Source: Novosphingobium sp. ERN07 (lineage in GTDB: Bacteria > Pseudomonadota > Alphaproteobacteria > Sphingomonadales > Sphingomonadaceae). Taken from it: a DNA stretch of 64,000 nt. This document shows positions 1 to 7,656 of the stretch, piece after piece. The stretch lies in the NCBI RefSeq assembly GCF_012641335.1, contig NZ_JABAID010000008.1, positions 62,001 to 126,000 of the forward strand, in the 5' to 3' direction. Under the pieces are notes generated by a model. That model saw nothing but the letters and a program-made list of their open reading frames with translations. It was not told the origin of the DNA and did no database searches. Positions within the stretch are counted from its first letter, which is position 1; every line of letters begins with the position of its first letter. Made by a program: the position numbers and the translations under genes.

Positions 1-1
1 C

Positions 2-925
2 AAGGAGATCGAGACGGCCTACAAGGGACTGTTCCCGCTTATCATGCGCGGTGCGCCGGATTTGAAGCCGCATCTCGCCCGCGCCGCGAAGAGCGAGAAT
101 ATCGATCTTACCCTGTCGAACTTCCATGGCGAAGAGAATGTGAACGCACGCGCGGTGCTGTCGGAAAGCTATCGGAATGCTGTTGCCGCCTCCATCTTCC
201 TGTCGGCGGCGGTTAAGCATACCCGCTCTCCACGCTTCATGGTGCTCGACGACATCACGTCAAGCTTCGATGGCGGTCACCAATTCAATCTGATGGAAGT
301 GCTGGTAAAGGAGCTTCGCTACGGCGCGAATCCCGACGGCGTCCAGTTTATCCTGCTAAGCCACGACAGCGCGCTGGAGAAGTTCTTTGATCGGCTCGGC
401 AACACCAAGGATTGGCACCACCAGAAGCTCCAGGGCATGCCACCAACGGGTGCCGTGCAGAGCAGTACCCAAGGCGCCGACCGACTGAGGCAGCGTGCCA
501 CCGCGCTGCTCAACCAGGGCAGTGTCGACCTCGCCGGGCCGCTCGTCCGCCAGTATCTCGAATATAAGCTCGGCTACATCATCGCGCGGCTGCAGATCCC
601 AGTACCGCCGGACTATGCGACGCGGCCCGACAATCGCACCCTTTCCACTTACTTCGACGCCATCACGCGGGCGGTCGACCTTTACGAGAAGGCAGGCGAG
701 TGTGTCCTGAACGCCGCGCAGAAGACAGCGGTCAAGCAAACCCACGCTACGTCAATCATCGCCAATTGCATCGCACACTACGAGACCTCGGTCGGCCAAC
801 CCTTCACCGCACATATGCTGTTGGGGGTGTTGCAGGATATCGATCAATATGCAGAAAATTTCCGGCAGATCGATCCCGCCAATGCCGGTCAACGAATTTA
901 CTACCGACGCCTAGACAAAAAATAG
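2..925 (+). CDS. SMC-like ATPase, C-terminal part (5' end outside window)
   Basis: The frame is open to the left edge, so this is the last 307 residues of a longer protein. It carries the C-terminal half of an SMC/Rad50/RecN-type ABC ATPase. A signature-like segment (LSESYRNA) is followed by a Walker B and D-loop (FMVLDDITSSFDGGHQ, residues about 80-95 of the visible part) and an H-loop (LLSHDS). After the ATPase core comes about 150 residues of helical tail with no motif I recognise. Such proteins bind DNA ends or act as sensor ATPases in defence cassettes, but the N-terminal Walker A and any coiled coil lie outside the window. It is 128 bases upstream of the DUF5131/TcmP genes and on the same strand, so it may belong with them or be an unrelated neighbour. 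Confidence 0.75.
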   Translation, partial: KEIETAYKGLFPLIMRGAPDLKPHLARAAKSENIDLTLSNFHGEENVNARAVLSESYRNAVAASIFLSAAVKHTRSPRFMVLDDITSSFDGGHQFNLMEVLVKELRYGANPDGVQFILLSHDSALEKFFDRLGNTKDWHHQKLQGMPPTGAVQSSTQGADRLRQRATALLNQGSVDLAGPLVRQYLEYKLGYIIARLQIPVPPDYATRPDNRTLSTYFDAITRAVDLYEKAGECVLNAAQKTAVKQTHATSIIANCIAHYETSVGQPFTAHMLLGVLQDIDQYAENFRQIDPANAGQRIYYRRLDKK

Positions 926-1053
926 AGCTAACCCGAGCCTAGTCAGATGCTCTTCCGGCCCCGTTTCTCGCGCTTACGTCCCTCCAAGCAACTTTCGTTG
1001 CACTGGGTTGCCGTATGTGCGATTCACCGTTCGTTCCAATGAGCGAGTGATTG

Positions 1054-1791
1054 ATGGCTGATGGCAGTGCAATCGAGTGGACCGACGCGACGTGGAACCC
1101 GGTTACGGGCTGCACTAAGATATCGCGCGGTTGCGACAATTGCTACGCCGAGCGCTTTGCTGAGCGATTCCGCGGCGTCGCGGGGCATCCTTTCTCGAAC
1201 GGCTTCGATCTGACGCTGCGGCCGGAGCGGCTGCACCAGCCCTTGCGCTGGCGAAGGCCGCGAATGATCTTCGTTAATTCGATGAGCGACCTGTTCCACA
1301 AGAACGTTCCGGACGCCTTCATCGACCAAGTCTTTGCCACGATGGAGGAGGCGGATTGGCACGTCTTCCAGGTGCTCAGCAAGCGCAGCTCGCTGATGCG
1401 CGATTATTTGCGCCGCCGCTATCAGGACGATGAACCGCCAGCGCACATCTGGTGCGGCGTCTCCGTCGAGGATGCCCAGGCCAAAGGTCGCATCGAACAA
1501 CTTCGCGCCACCCCGGCGGGCATACGCTTCCTCTCGATCGAGCCATTGATCGGGGCGATCGGCCCAGTGAATCTGCAGGGGATTGACTGGGTTATTGTCG
1601 GGGGTGAATCAGGACCCGGGGCGAGACCAGTGCATCTCGACTGGGTGCGCGAAGTGCGCGACCAATGTATCGCGCAGGGCGTGGCGTTTTTCTTCAAGCA
1701 ATGGGGCGGCACCCGACCCAAATCGGGCGGCAGGGAATTGGACGGCCGGCAATGGAGCGAGTTTCCGACTCTTCAGGCAGCCAGCGGCTGA
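1054..1791 (+). CDS. DUF5131 (phage Gp37/Gp68-type) three-Cys-motif protein
   Basis: A 245-residue protein with the hallmark of the Gp37/Gp68 family. It opens with IEWTDATWNPVTGC, and three cysteines (C20, C27, C30, spaced CX6CX2C) lie in GC..ISRGC..CYA, resembling a radical-SAM cluster site. Further family blocks are FVNSMSDLFH, WCGVSVE, RFLSIEPL, VIVGGESG and FFFKQWGG. The biochemical role is not established; an iron-sulfur/SAM enzyme is the usual suggestion. The ATG at 1054 is preferred over TTG at 1051. It overlaps the next gene, a TcmP partner, by 40 bases, the neighbour expected for this family. I am sure of the family and unsure of the function. Confidence 0.88.
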   Translation: MADGSAIEWTDATWNPVTGCTKISRGCDNCYAERFAERFRGVAGHPFSNGFDLTLRPERLHQPLRWRRPRMIFVNSMSDLFHKNVPDAFIDQVFATMEEADWHVFQVLSKRSSLMRDYLRRRYQDDEPPAHIWCGVSVEDAQAKGRIEQLRATPAGIRFLSIEPLIGAIGPVNLQGIDWVIVGGESGPGARPVHLDWVREVRDQCIAQGVAFFFKQWGGTRPKSGGRELDGRQWSEFPTLQAASG

Positions 1792-2705
1792 CCACCGATC
1801 TTCCCGAAGTCGGGCCATGGGCGCGCGAAAAGCTTGACGCGCTCGCCCGCTATCTCGATTTCTACACCAAGGTCCTGAAGAACCAACCTTGGCGGACGCT
1901 TTATCTCGACGCTTATGCGGGCGGAGGCCGCGCGGTGCTGCGCACTGGCGATCGGCCGCCATCGACTGGCGCGGAACTGTTCAGCGACGCTCCGCCAATT
2001 GACACCGAGGCGCGCGAGCTGATCGACGGCTCGCCCCGGGTCGCACTTGGCGTCACTTATCCTTTCGATCGCTACATCCTGGTCGATTCCGATCCGGACC
2101 GGGTGGCCGAACTGCAAGCGCTGAAGGCCGAATATGGCGACCAGCGCACGATCAACGTGCTCAAGGCGACGGCTGCCGAAGGGGTCCACTGGGTCACCAA
2201 CCAGCCCATATCGCGCAAGACCCATCGCGGCGTCGCCTTTCTCGATCCGTTCGGCGCCAATCTCGATTGGGCGAGCGTCCAGAAACTGGCGGAGACCGGC
2301 CTGTTCGAGGTGGTCGTCAATTTCGCCCTGAGCATGGCGATCCAGCGGATGCTACCCAATTCGGGCGACGTGCCGGAGGCTTGGGCCAACGCGCTCGATG
2401 CCTATTTCGGCGACCACACATGGTTCGACGCTGTCTATGAACACGGCGGCGGCCTGTTCGGCGGAAGTAGCATCGAAAAACGGGCCGACTATTCGGAGCG
2501 TTTATTGGCGCTGTATCGGTCCAAATTGCGGGCTGCTTTTGGCCATGTTTCGACACCCCGGCTCATCCGAAACACGCGCGGCGCACCTCTATACTATCTC
2601 ATTTGGGCGGGCCCAAACAAGAAAGGCTTGGAAGGCGCAGACTATATCCTGACGATGGGTGAGCGGATCGGCCGGCGCACTGGGGAGACCAAGCGGGGTG
2701 GCTAG
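1752..2705 (+). CDS. Three-Cys-motif partner protein TcmP (copy 1)
   Basis: A 317-residue protein of the TcmP type, named for occurring next to DUF5131 proteins. An early block LYLDAYAGGGR looks like motif I of a Rossmann methyltransferase. It is followed by an acidic VDSDPDR strand and a later FLDPFGANLDW strand where a methylase would have its DPPY-like motif. This fold reading is inference. The ATG at 1752 gives translational overlap with DUF5131, although the preceding GGACGG is a weak ribosome site, and an earlier start cannot be excluded. It runs straight into a second TcmP with an 8-base overlap, so all three genes are probably co-translated. Confidence 0.75.
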   Translation: MERVSDSSGSQRLTTDLPEVGPWAREKLDALARYLDFYTKVLKNQPWRTLYLDAYAGGGRAVLRTGDRPPSTGAELFSDAPPIDTEARELIDGSPRVALGVTYPFDRYILVDSDPDRVAELQALKAEYGDQRTINVLKATAAEGVHWVTNQPISRKTHRGVAFLDPFGANLDWASVQKLAETGLFEVVVNFALSMAIQRMLPNSGDVPEAWANALDAYFGDHTWFDAVYEHGGGLFGGSSIEKRADYSERLLALYRSKLRAAFGHVSTPRLIRNTRGAPLYYLIWAGPNKKGLEGADYILTMGERIGRRTGETKRGG

Positions 2706-3957
2706 GCATTATGAATGGAAGATCGGCGAGCCGCCGCCCATTCTCGGCGCGCATAGCGTCGCCAAGCACGACATCTTCGAACAATATGTCGGGATCTATA
2801 TCGAGCGGCTGACCCGCACACCCAGTCAGACAATGCTCAATCTCACCATCGTTGACGGCTTTTGTGGCGGCGGTCTCTATCTGCAGGGGCGTGACGAGGT
2901 TTGTGGCTCGCCGCTCAGACTGCTCGGCGCGGTCGAGCAGGCAGACGCCGCGCTTAACGCGGCGCGCACGAAGGGCTTCGCGGTACGGGCCGATTTCTTC
3001 TTCATCGATGAGAACGCGCAGCATGTCGCTTTCCTGCGCGACCAGCTCGTGAAGCGCGGCTATGGCGAGCGGATCGGGCGCGACATCTTCGTGCAATGCG
3101 CGCCATTTGAGGAGGCCTGCCCGAACATCCTCGATCATATCAAGAAGAAGGGATCCGCCCACCGGTCGCTCTTCTTCCTCGACCAATATGGTTGGAGCGA
3201 CGTGAGACTGGCGACGATCCGCTCCATCCTCGCCACGCTGAAAAATCCCGAAATCCTGCTCACCTTCGCGGTCGACGCGCTGATCGACTTTCTCTCGCTC
3301 AAGACCACCGACACGAAGGCATTGCTCAATATCGAGCTCGAGCGCGAGGATGTGCGCGCGCTGACCGAACTTAGGACCGGCGACGGCTGGCGCTATCTGA
3401 TCCAGAATGGGCTTTACCGCCATGTCCAGGCCCGCACCGGCTCGCGCTTCTACACCCCCTTTTTCATCCATTCGGTGGAGGCGCATCGCGCCTACTGGCT
3501 GCTACATCTGTCCAACCACCGCCAAGCGCGGGACGAGATGGGCAAGCTACACTGGCGGCTCAACAATCGGTTCCAGCATCATGGCGGCGCCGGCTTCCAC
3601 GCGCTTGGCTTCGATCCGTCCTGCGACCTGCGCCAAGGCCTGTTGACCTTCATGTTCGATGACGATGCCATGAAAAGATCCGAACGCGCGGTCCTGGAGC
3701 AGCTCCCCAGAATGATCCACGAAGCGAACCGCCTCGGCAGCGGGCTCGGCGTCGAGGCTCTATTCACCGAGAATTGCAACGACACGCCGGTCACCTCCGA
3801 GATCCTCAGCCGTCAGCTTGTCTTTCTGCGCGATGAGGGCGAGATTGTTATCCGCGGCGAGGACGGCGCCGACAAGCCGCGCGCACGCACCATCGCCTGG
3901 GGCGATCGTCTGATCCTCCCACGCGAGCGCTCGATGTTCAGCCGTCTCGGCTGGTAG
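2698..3957 (+). CDS. Three-Cys-motif partner protein TcmP (copy 2)
   Basis: A 419-residue second TcmP-like protein. It shares the layout of the upstream copy but is clearly divergent: VAKHDIFEQYV near the N-terminus, IVDGFCGGGLY as a methyltransferase-like glycine loop, FFFIDEN, and LFFLDQYGW in place of copy 1's DPFG block. The start is taken as GTG at 2698, which overlaps the stop of copy 1 and has GGGGAG about ten bases upstream; GTG at 2659 is the alternative. It ends with a 20-base overlap with the convergent gene at 3938. Two tandem TcmP proteins with one DUF5131 suggest a heteromeric complex or two specificities. Confidence 0.7.
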   Translation: MARHYEWKIGEPPPILGAHSVAKHDIFEQYVGIYIERLTRTPSQTMLNLTIVDGFCGGGLYLQGRDEVCGSPLRLLGAVEQADAALNAARTKGFAVRADFFFIDENAQHVAFLRDQLVKRGYGERIGRDIFVQCAPFEEACPNILDHIKKKGSAHRSLFFLDQYGWSDVRLATIRSILATLKNPEILLTFAVDALIDFLSLKTTDTKALLNIELEREDVRALTELRTGDGWRYLIQNGLYRHVQARTGSRFYTPFFIHSVEAHRAYWLLHLSNHRQARDEMGKLHWRLNNRFQHHGGAGFHALGFDPSCDLRQGLLTFMFDDDAMKRSERAVLEQLPRMIHEANRLGSGLGVEALFTENCNDTPVTSEILSRQLVFLRDEGEIVIRGEDGADKPRARTIAWGDRLILPRERSMFSRLGW

Positions 3958-4939
3958 ACCCGTAGCCGGTGGCGGGGTCTACCGGAGCATCGGACATCCA
4001 GATCTTGCGGACCCCATAACGCTCACCCTCGACATCGATCGATATCAGCGACTTTCGGAGCGGCATATTTACGTCCCAGAACCAGTCGGCGATGATCTCG
4101 GTCTTGGTGGGCAGGACGCCGTCGAGCACGCGCCGCATTCGATCCTCCCAAACCGTCACCTTGCTCAACTTGGTTGAGATTTCCGAGAGCATGCCGGCGG
4201 CAAGATCGGGGATAGCGCACAGATCCTCATAATCCCGGGACGCCGTGTCTTGGCCGGTCGTATTCAATCGATAGACACCCATCGGAAACGGCGAATAGAA
4301 CGACGAAAAACGCGCCGCGGCTACCAAGGCGTCGTCATGTCGGACCTCGTTGGCTACGAACGCATCCTCGTCGGTGATCCAGGTGACATTGGTATAAGGA
4401 CGCGCCCAAAGCGAGATCAGGATGCCGGCCAGATGAACTTTGCGAACCATGGATTCGAAGGCGCGCGGATTCCAGTTGGCCGTCAAGCCGAGCGAGTGAC
4501 GAAACTTATCGGCCACGTCTGGCGCCGTAGAAAGCCATTTCTTCTTCTTGTCTACCGCGACCGCCACCAGGTGGCCGTCAAGGTTGGCGGCGGCGGTCAG
4601 GAAGGATACCAAAGCCTGCTGACGCAACGGGTCGCCGAGCTTCTTGTAGGACATTGTCCGGCCATCGTGCAGGAATTTGGCGCGCGCGGCCCGTATTGCC
4701 TCGGACCAGCCGGCGAACCCGCCCCGGATCACGAGATAGCAATAGACGAGGTGGCTGGAACCGGAATGCTCGCCGCCGAAGTCCGAAGCGATCAACAGCT
4801 TGCCGGTTTCCCGCGGTCGCGGCTCTCCGGCGCTCACCTGCTTCTGGATCGAGTAGCCCCAGCCCCACAGCCGTCGCGCCGCCAGGTTCTGGGGCGTGAG
4901 GAGCTGCCAATGATCGTGATGGGGGCCGAGATCCAGCAT
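3938..4939 (-). CDS. Uncharacterised protein, possibly DUF3800/RNase H-like
   Basis: A 333-residue protein with no firm family. An early hydrophobic strand with acidic residues (KLLIASDFGGEHSG) followed by YCYLVI, then FLHDGRTMSYKKLGD and GHLVAVAVDKKKKW, recalls the strand order of DUF3800 proteins, which have an RNase H-like fold. That is a weak resemblance. WITDEDAFVA later could supply more acidic residues. The ATG at 4939 lacks a good ribosome site. It converges on and overlaps TcmP copy 2 by 20 bases, so it may be part of the same cassette or its right-hand edge. Confidence 0.55.
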   Translation of the reverse strand: MLDLGPHHDHWQLLTPQNLAARRLWGWGYSIQKQVSAGEPRPRETGKLLIASDFGGEHSGSSHLVYCYLVIRGGFAGWSEAIRAARAKFLHDGRTMSYKKLGDPLRQQALVSFLTAAANLDGHLVAVAVDKKKKWLSTAPDVADKFRHSLGLTANWNPRAFESMVRKVHLAGILISLWARPYTNVTWITDEDAFVANEVRHDDALVAAARFSSFYSPFPMGVYRLNTTGQDTASRDYEDLCAIPDLAAGMLSEISTKLSKVTVWEDRMRRVLDGVLPTKTEIIADWFWDVNMPLRKSLISIDVEGERYGVRKIWMSDAPVDPATGYGSTSRDG

Positions 4940-5303
4940 CGCGCTACTTTAAGACAAGCGAGCGTGGGGACCAGCACGCAAACCATGATGGATCTCCGCC
5001 GCGACTGATCAGCAAAGGAATGTCGGCATTTTGGGAGCGCCGATCGGCGCAAGGAAAGGTCTTAGTTGGGGCGCGTAGCGGTCATTATCACGATCATGGA
5101 CGAATCGACCGCTTTTGGGCGCTCTGCCTCGAAGTTGGAATGTCTGAGAAGAGGCGCAAACCGAATTGGTTGCATTAGCGCATCCGATTGGGCGCTTCTA
5201 TCAAAAGCGATCATTCATGAAGGCTGTCGATGGTGACCGGTCTGGTCGGATCCTGCCGATCAATCCCGCAACAAATGTTGACCGGTCAGTGGCACGGTCA
5301 CTG
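4940..5303. other. Intergenic gap with TGACCGGTCA palindrome
   Basis: These 364 bases hold no convincing gene. A perfect 10-bp palindrome, TGACCGGTCA, lies at 5279-5288, and its left nine bases recur near 5235 (TGACCGGTC). A promoter for the leftward gene starting at 4939 should lie at the left end. The gap is the junction between the cargo cluster and the conjugation backbone. Confidence 0.4.
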
Positions 5304-5885
5304 TCAGCACCACGGTTCCCGACGCCCGGTCCATGTGCGAGCCAGCCCCTCACGCACAAGCTGATCGCCAAGTGATTGGCCGCCCCGAACAACGACCCGA
5401 AGCTTACGCCCAAATCGGTCTTCGTCGCGGTTTCCGATCGGCCGGACCTCGAAAGTGCCTTCGTTCAACAGGTCGCGAAGCCGGTAAGTCGCCTTCATAC
5501 CAAGCTGGTACTCAGAATCACACTTGGGTTCGCTGATCTCGGGCGTATCGATATCTGCGATCCTGATCTTCTCGCCCTCGAGCCAGAAGGTATCTCCGTC
5601 TACGACGCAGGTGCGGCGTGTAATTCCGCAGAGCTCGAAGCGCGCTGAGGTGCTTCCGGCCATCAGCGAAAGCTTAGGCGCGAGTTCTGACGGGGCGGTC
5701 GGGGTCAGACCGGACACGGGCCAATTCAATGCCAACATCCCTCCAGCGAATACGATCGAGAACGCGCCTAGACCCAACATCCACTCCTTGCGCCGACGCT
5801 TGTCGTGCTGCTTCTTCAGTTTGTCCCGGAAATCGAAGCGAACGATATTGTCATCCTTCGTGCCTCGATCTTCTTTTCGAGCCAT
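5304..5885 (-). CDS. Membrane-anchored thermonuclease (SNase) family protein
   Basis: A 193-residue protein. It has a basic N-terminus, one membrane segment (about residues 35-57, MLGLGAFSIVFAGGMLAL) and a C-terminal staphylococcal-nuclease domain. The active-site elements are visible: VVDGDTFWLEGEKIRIADIDTPE supplies the calcium aspartates, the first arginine and the general-base glutamate, and DRFGRKLRV supplies the second arginine. It should cleave DNA or RNA on the periplasmic side. The ATG at 5885 has GGGGAAGG upstream. It lies 60 bases downstream of the lytic transglycosylase on the same strand. SNases next to transglycosylases are common in conjugative backbones, where they may help the transfer machinery pass the envelope. 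Confidence 0.88.
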   Translation of the reverse strand: MARKEDRGTKDDNIVRFDFRDKLKKQHDKRRRKEWMLGLGAFSIVFAGGMLALNWPVSGLTPTAPSELAPKLSLMAGSTSARFELCGITRRTCVVDGDTFWLEGEKIRIADIDTPEISEPKCDSEYQLGMKATYRLRDLLNEGTFEVRPIGNRDEDRFGRKLRVVVRGGQSLGDQLVREGLARTWTGRREPWC

Positions 5886-5945
5886 CAAATTCGGCCTTCC
5901 CCACTCCAGCAATCCACTCTTCGTATATCCCTAGACGAATACCTT

Positions 5946-6536
5946 TCATATGCGCGAGCCAATTGCTTGCCATCGTTCGAGCACGCTGCGGACATAGCCG
6001 GGCGTCTCACTATTTCTGGGAATGCCGCCAGCACGCGAAACCGCTCCAGGTCCAGCATTGTAGGCAGCGAGGGCGAGATGGATCTGCCCAAACTTGTCCA
6101 GCATCTCGCGTAGGTAGCGCGCCCCGCCATTAATACTTGCAACAGGATCATGCCGGTTCGTGATGCCGAGGTACCGAGCCGTGCCTGGCATCAACTGCGC
6201 CAGTCCCGCCGCGCCAGCGGGGCTGATCGCCATCGGATTGAACCGCGATTCAGTCCAGATCAACGCCTGCAACAAGCCTGTGGGTAGGCCATATCGAAGC
6301 TCTGCCTCCCGCACACTCGCCAAATAAATCACCTCGCGGAAGGAGGGCGCGAACGCCGCCTTGCTCAGTCTCAAATTCGTCTCATCGTGTGCCGGAAGGG
6401 CCGGCTCGACAGCCTCAGGTTGTACAGGGGTAGGTCGATGTTCGAATATCGCGAAGGATGGCGAGTCTGCTTGGGCTGAAACCTGCACCGCGGAAACGCT
6501 CATCAGGAGCATCCCTATCATTCCAAATCTGATCAT
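5946..6536 (-). CDS. Lytic transglycosylase (SLT domain), conjugation-associated
   Basis: A 196-residue exported muramidase. Starting at the ATG at 6536 gives a clean signal peptide (MIRFGMIGMLLMSVSAVQVSAQA). The SLT goose-lysozyme-like domain follows with the catalytic glutamate in WTESRFNP and the family blocks AGAAGLAQLMP, INGGARYLREML and LALAAYNAGPGAV. It would open peptidoglycan locally for the type IV secretion channel, as VirB1-like and F TraL/Orf169-like enzymes do. It is divergent from the toprim gene, and a LexA-type box lies in the shared 138-base promoter region. Confidence 0.92.
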   Translation of the reverse strand: MIRFGMIGMLLMSVSAVQVSAQADSPSFAIFEHRPTPVQPEAVEPALPAHDETNLRLSKAAFAPSFREVIYLASVREAELRYGLPTGLLQALIWTESRFNPMAISPAGAAGLAQLMPGTARYLGITNRHDPVASINGGARYLREMLDKFGQIHLALAAYNAGPGAVSRAGGIPRNSETPGYVRSVLERWQAIGSRI

Positions 6537-6570
6537 CGTCCATCTCGTCGCATTGCCTCGAATCGGAACG

Positions 6571-6585
6571 GAACGTATGGTGAAC
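6571..6585 (-). promoter_or_regulatory. LexA/SOS-type box GTTC-N7-GTTC
   Basis: On the + strand this reads GAAC-GTATGGT-GAAC, the reverse complement of GTTC-N7-GTTC, the LexA operator of alphaproteobacteria. It sits 35 bases before the lytic transglycosylase start and 90 bases before the toprim start, in their divergent promoter. About two chance hits are expected in 64 kb over both strands, so position is the main support. Confidence 0.5.
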
Positions 6586-6674
6586 AATGAGGTGTAGGAA
6601 AGTGCTTTTACGCGGGCGATTGGGAGGAGAGCTCGCTCGCGAGGGGGCGGTATTTTGAGCTTGAGGAGCCCCGC

Positions 6675-7583
6675 ATGTCCCACGCGTTATCCAGTCCTAC
6701 CGGCTCGTCCCTTGCGTCAGTGGCAAAGCAGCTTTGCGAGGAACTGGGAGGGTATTGGTCCGGCTCCAAGGGCATGGCGCGATGTCCCGCCCACGATGAT
6801 CGTACGCCCTCCCTCGGCGTAACTCTGGGACGCCGCGCCATCCTCTTTCATTGTTTCGCGGGCTGCAGCCAGGATCAGGTCCTTACTGCGCTCGCCGCAC
6901 GCGGTGTCTCGCCGCGAAGCATGTTTTCAGGGAAGATCGAAGCCGATGCTGGCGTCAGCGTCGGCAAGCCCACCTACCATGCGTTCGCAGAGCGCATCTG
7001 GCGCGAAGCAAAGCCAATCGACGATACTCCCGCCAAGGCTTATCTTCAGGCCCGCGGAATTCATGCGGTCTCACGCGCCCTCAGATTTCACCCTCGCACC
7101 CCGCTCGGACCGAAGGGGAACACTCAGTACTTGCCTGCTCTGATCGCGGCAGTGACGATGGATCATGGGCTGGTCGGAATTCACCGCACGTTTCTTAACC
7201 CGCTGAGGCCCGCGGTTCCCCCTTTCGCCAACCCCAAGCGTGCACTCGGGAGCTTGGCATCAGGCGCAGTTCGCCTCTTCGAACCTGTCGACGGGCGGCT
7301 CGGGCTTGCCGAAGGTATCGAGAGCGCGCTTGCTGCCAAGGCCTTGACCCAGGTCCCTTGCTGGGCCTCACTTGGCAATGAGCGTTTTGGCCTCGTGTCG
7401 ATCCCGGAAAGCGTGCGTGAATTGCACCTGTTCGTCGACCATGATGCAGGCGGCGATCTTGCCGAGGAACGTGCGCGCAGCGCCTACGCTTGTGAAAACC
7501 GAACGATCGTCACGCGTCGCCCGCGCGGTCACGGGAAAGACTGGAACGACGCTTTGCAAGCGTGGCTACGGTCCAAGCCGTGA
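6675..7583 (+). CDS. Toprim / primase-like zinc-binding protein
   Basis: A 302-residue protein with an N-terminal CHC2-like zinc region (CPAHDDRTPSLGV then FHCFAGC, residues about 37-66) as in DnaG-type primases. A C-terminal toprim domain follows: LAEGIESALAA supplies the glutamate and LHLFVDHDAGGD the DxD-type metal ligands. Plasmid toprim proteins of this class are thought to prime complementary-strand synthesis or process DNA after transfer. The ATG at 6675 is preceded by GAGGAG. It is the first of a + strand series (with SNO helicase, TA, ParB, ArdC, Ssb) running toward the relaxase region. Confidence 0.88.
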   Translation: MSHALSSPTGSSLASVAKQLCEELGGYWSGSKGMARCPAHDDRTPSLGVTLGRRAILFHCFAGCSQDQVLTALAARGVSPRSMFSGKIEADAGVSVGKPTYHAFAERIWREAKPIDDTPAKAYLQARGIHAVSRALRFHPRTPLGPKGNTQYLPALIAAVTMDHGLVGIHRTFLNPLRPAVPPFANPKRALGSLASGAVRLFEPVDGRLGLAEGIESALAAKALTQVPCWASLGNERFGLVSIPESVRELHLFVDHDAGGDLAEERARSAYACENRTIVTRRPRGHGKDWNDALQAWLRSKP

Positions 7584-7656
7584 CGTGAAGAGAGAGGGGA
7601 GAAGGCCTTTGGCTGATTGAGGCCTGCCCGCAGCAGGACCTTGTCAGGAGGCTCCC

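Noticed and set aside
5166..5375. Small rightward frame in the gap before the thermonuclease gene
   Set aside because: No ribosome site, no domain, and it runs into the thermonuclease gene on the opposite strand.
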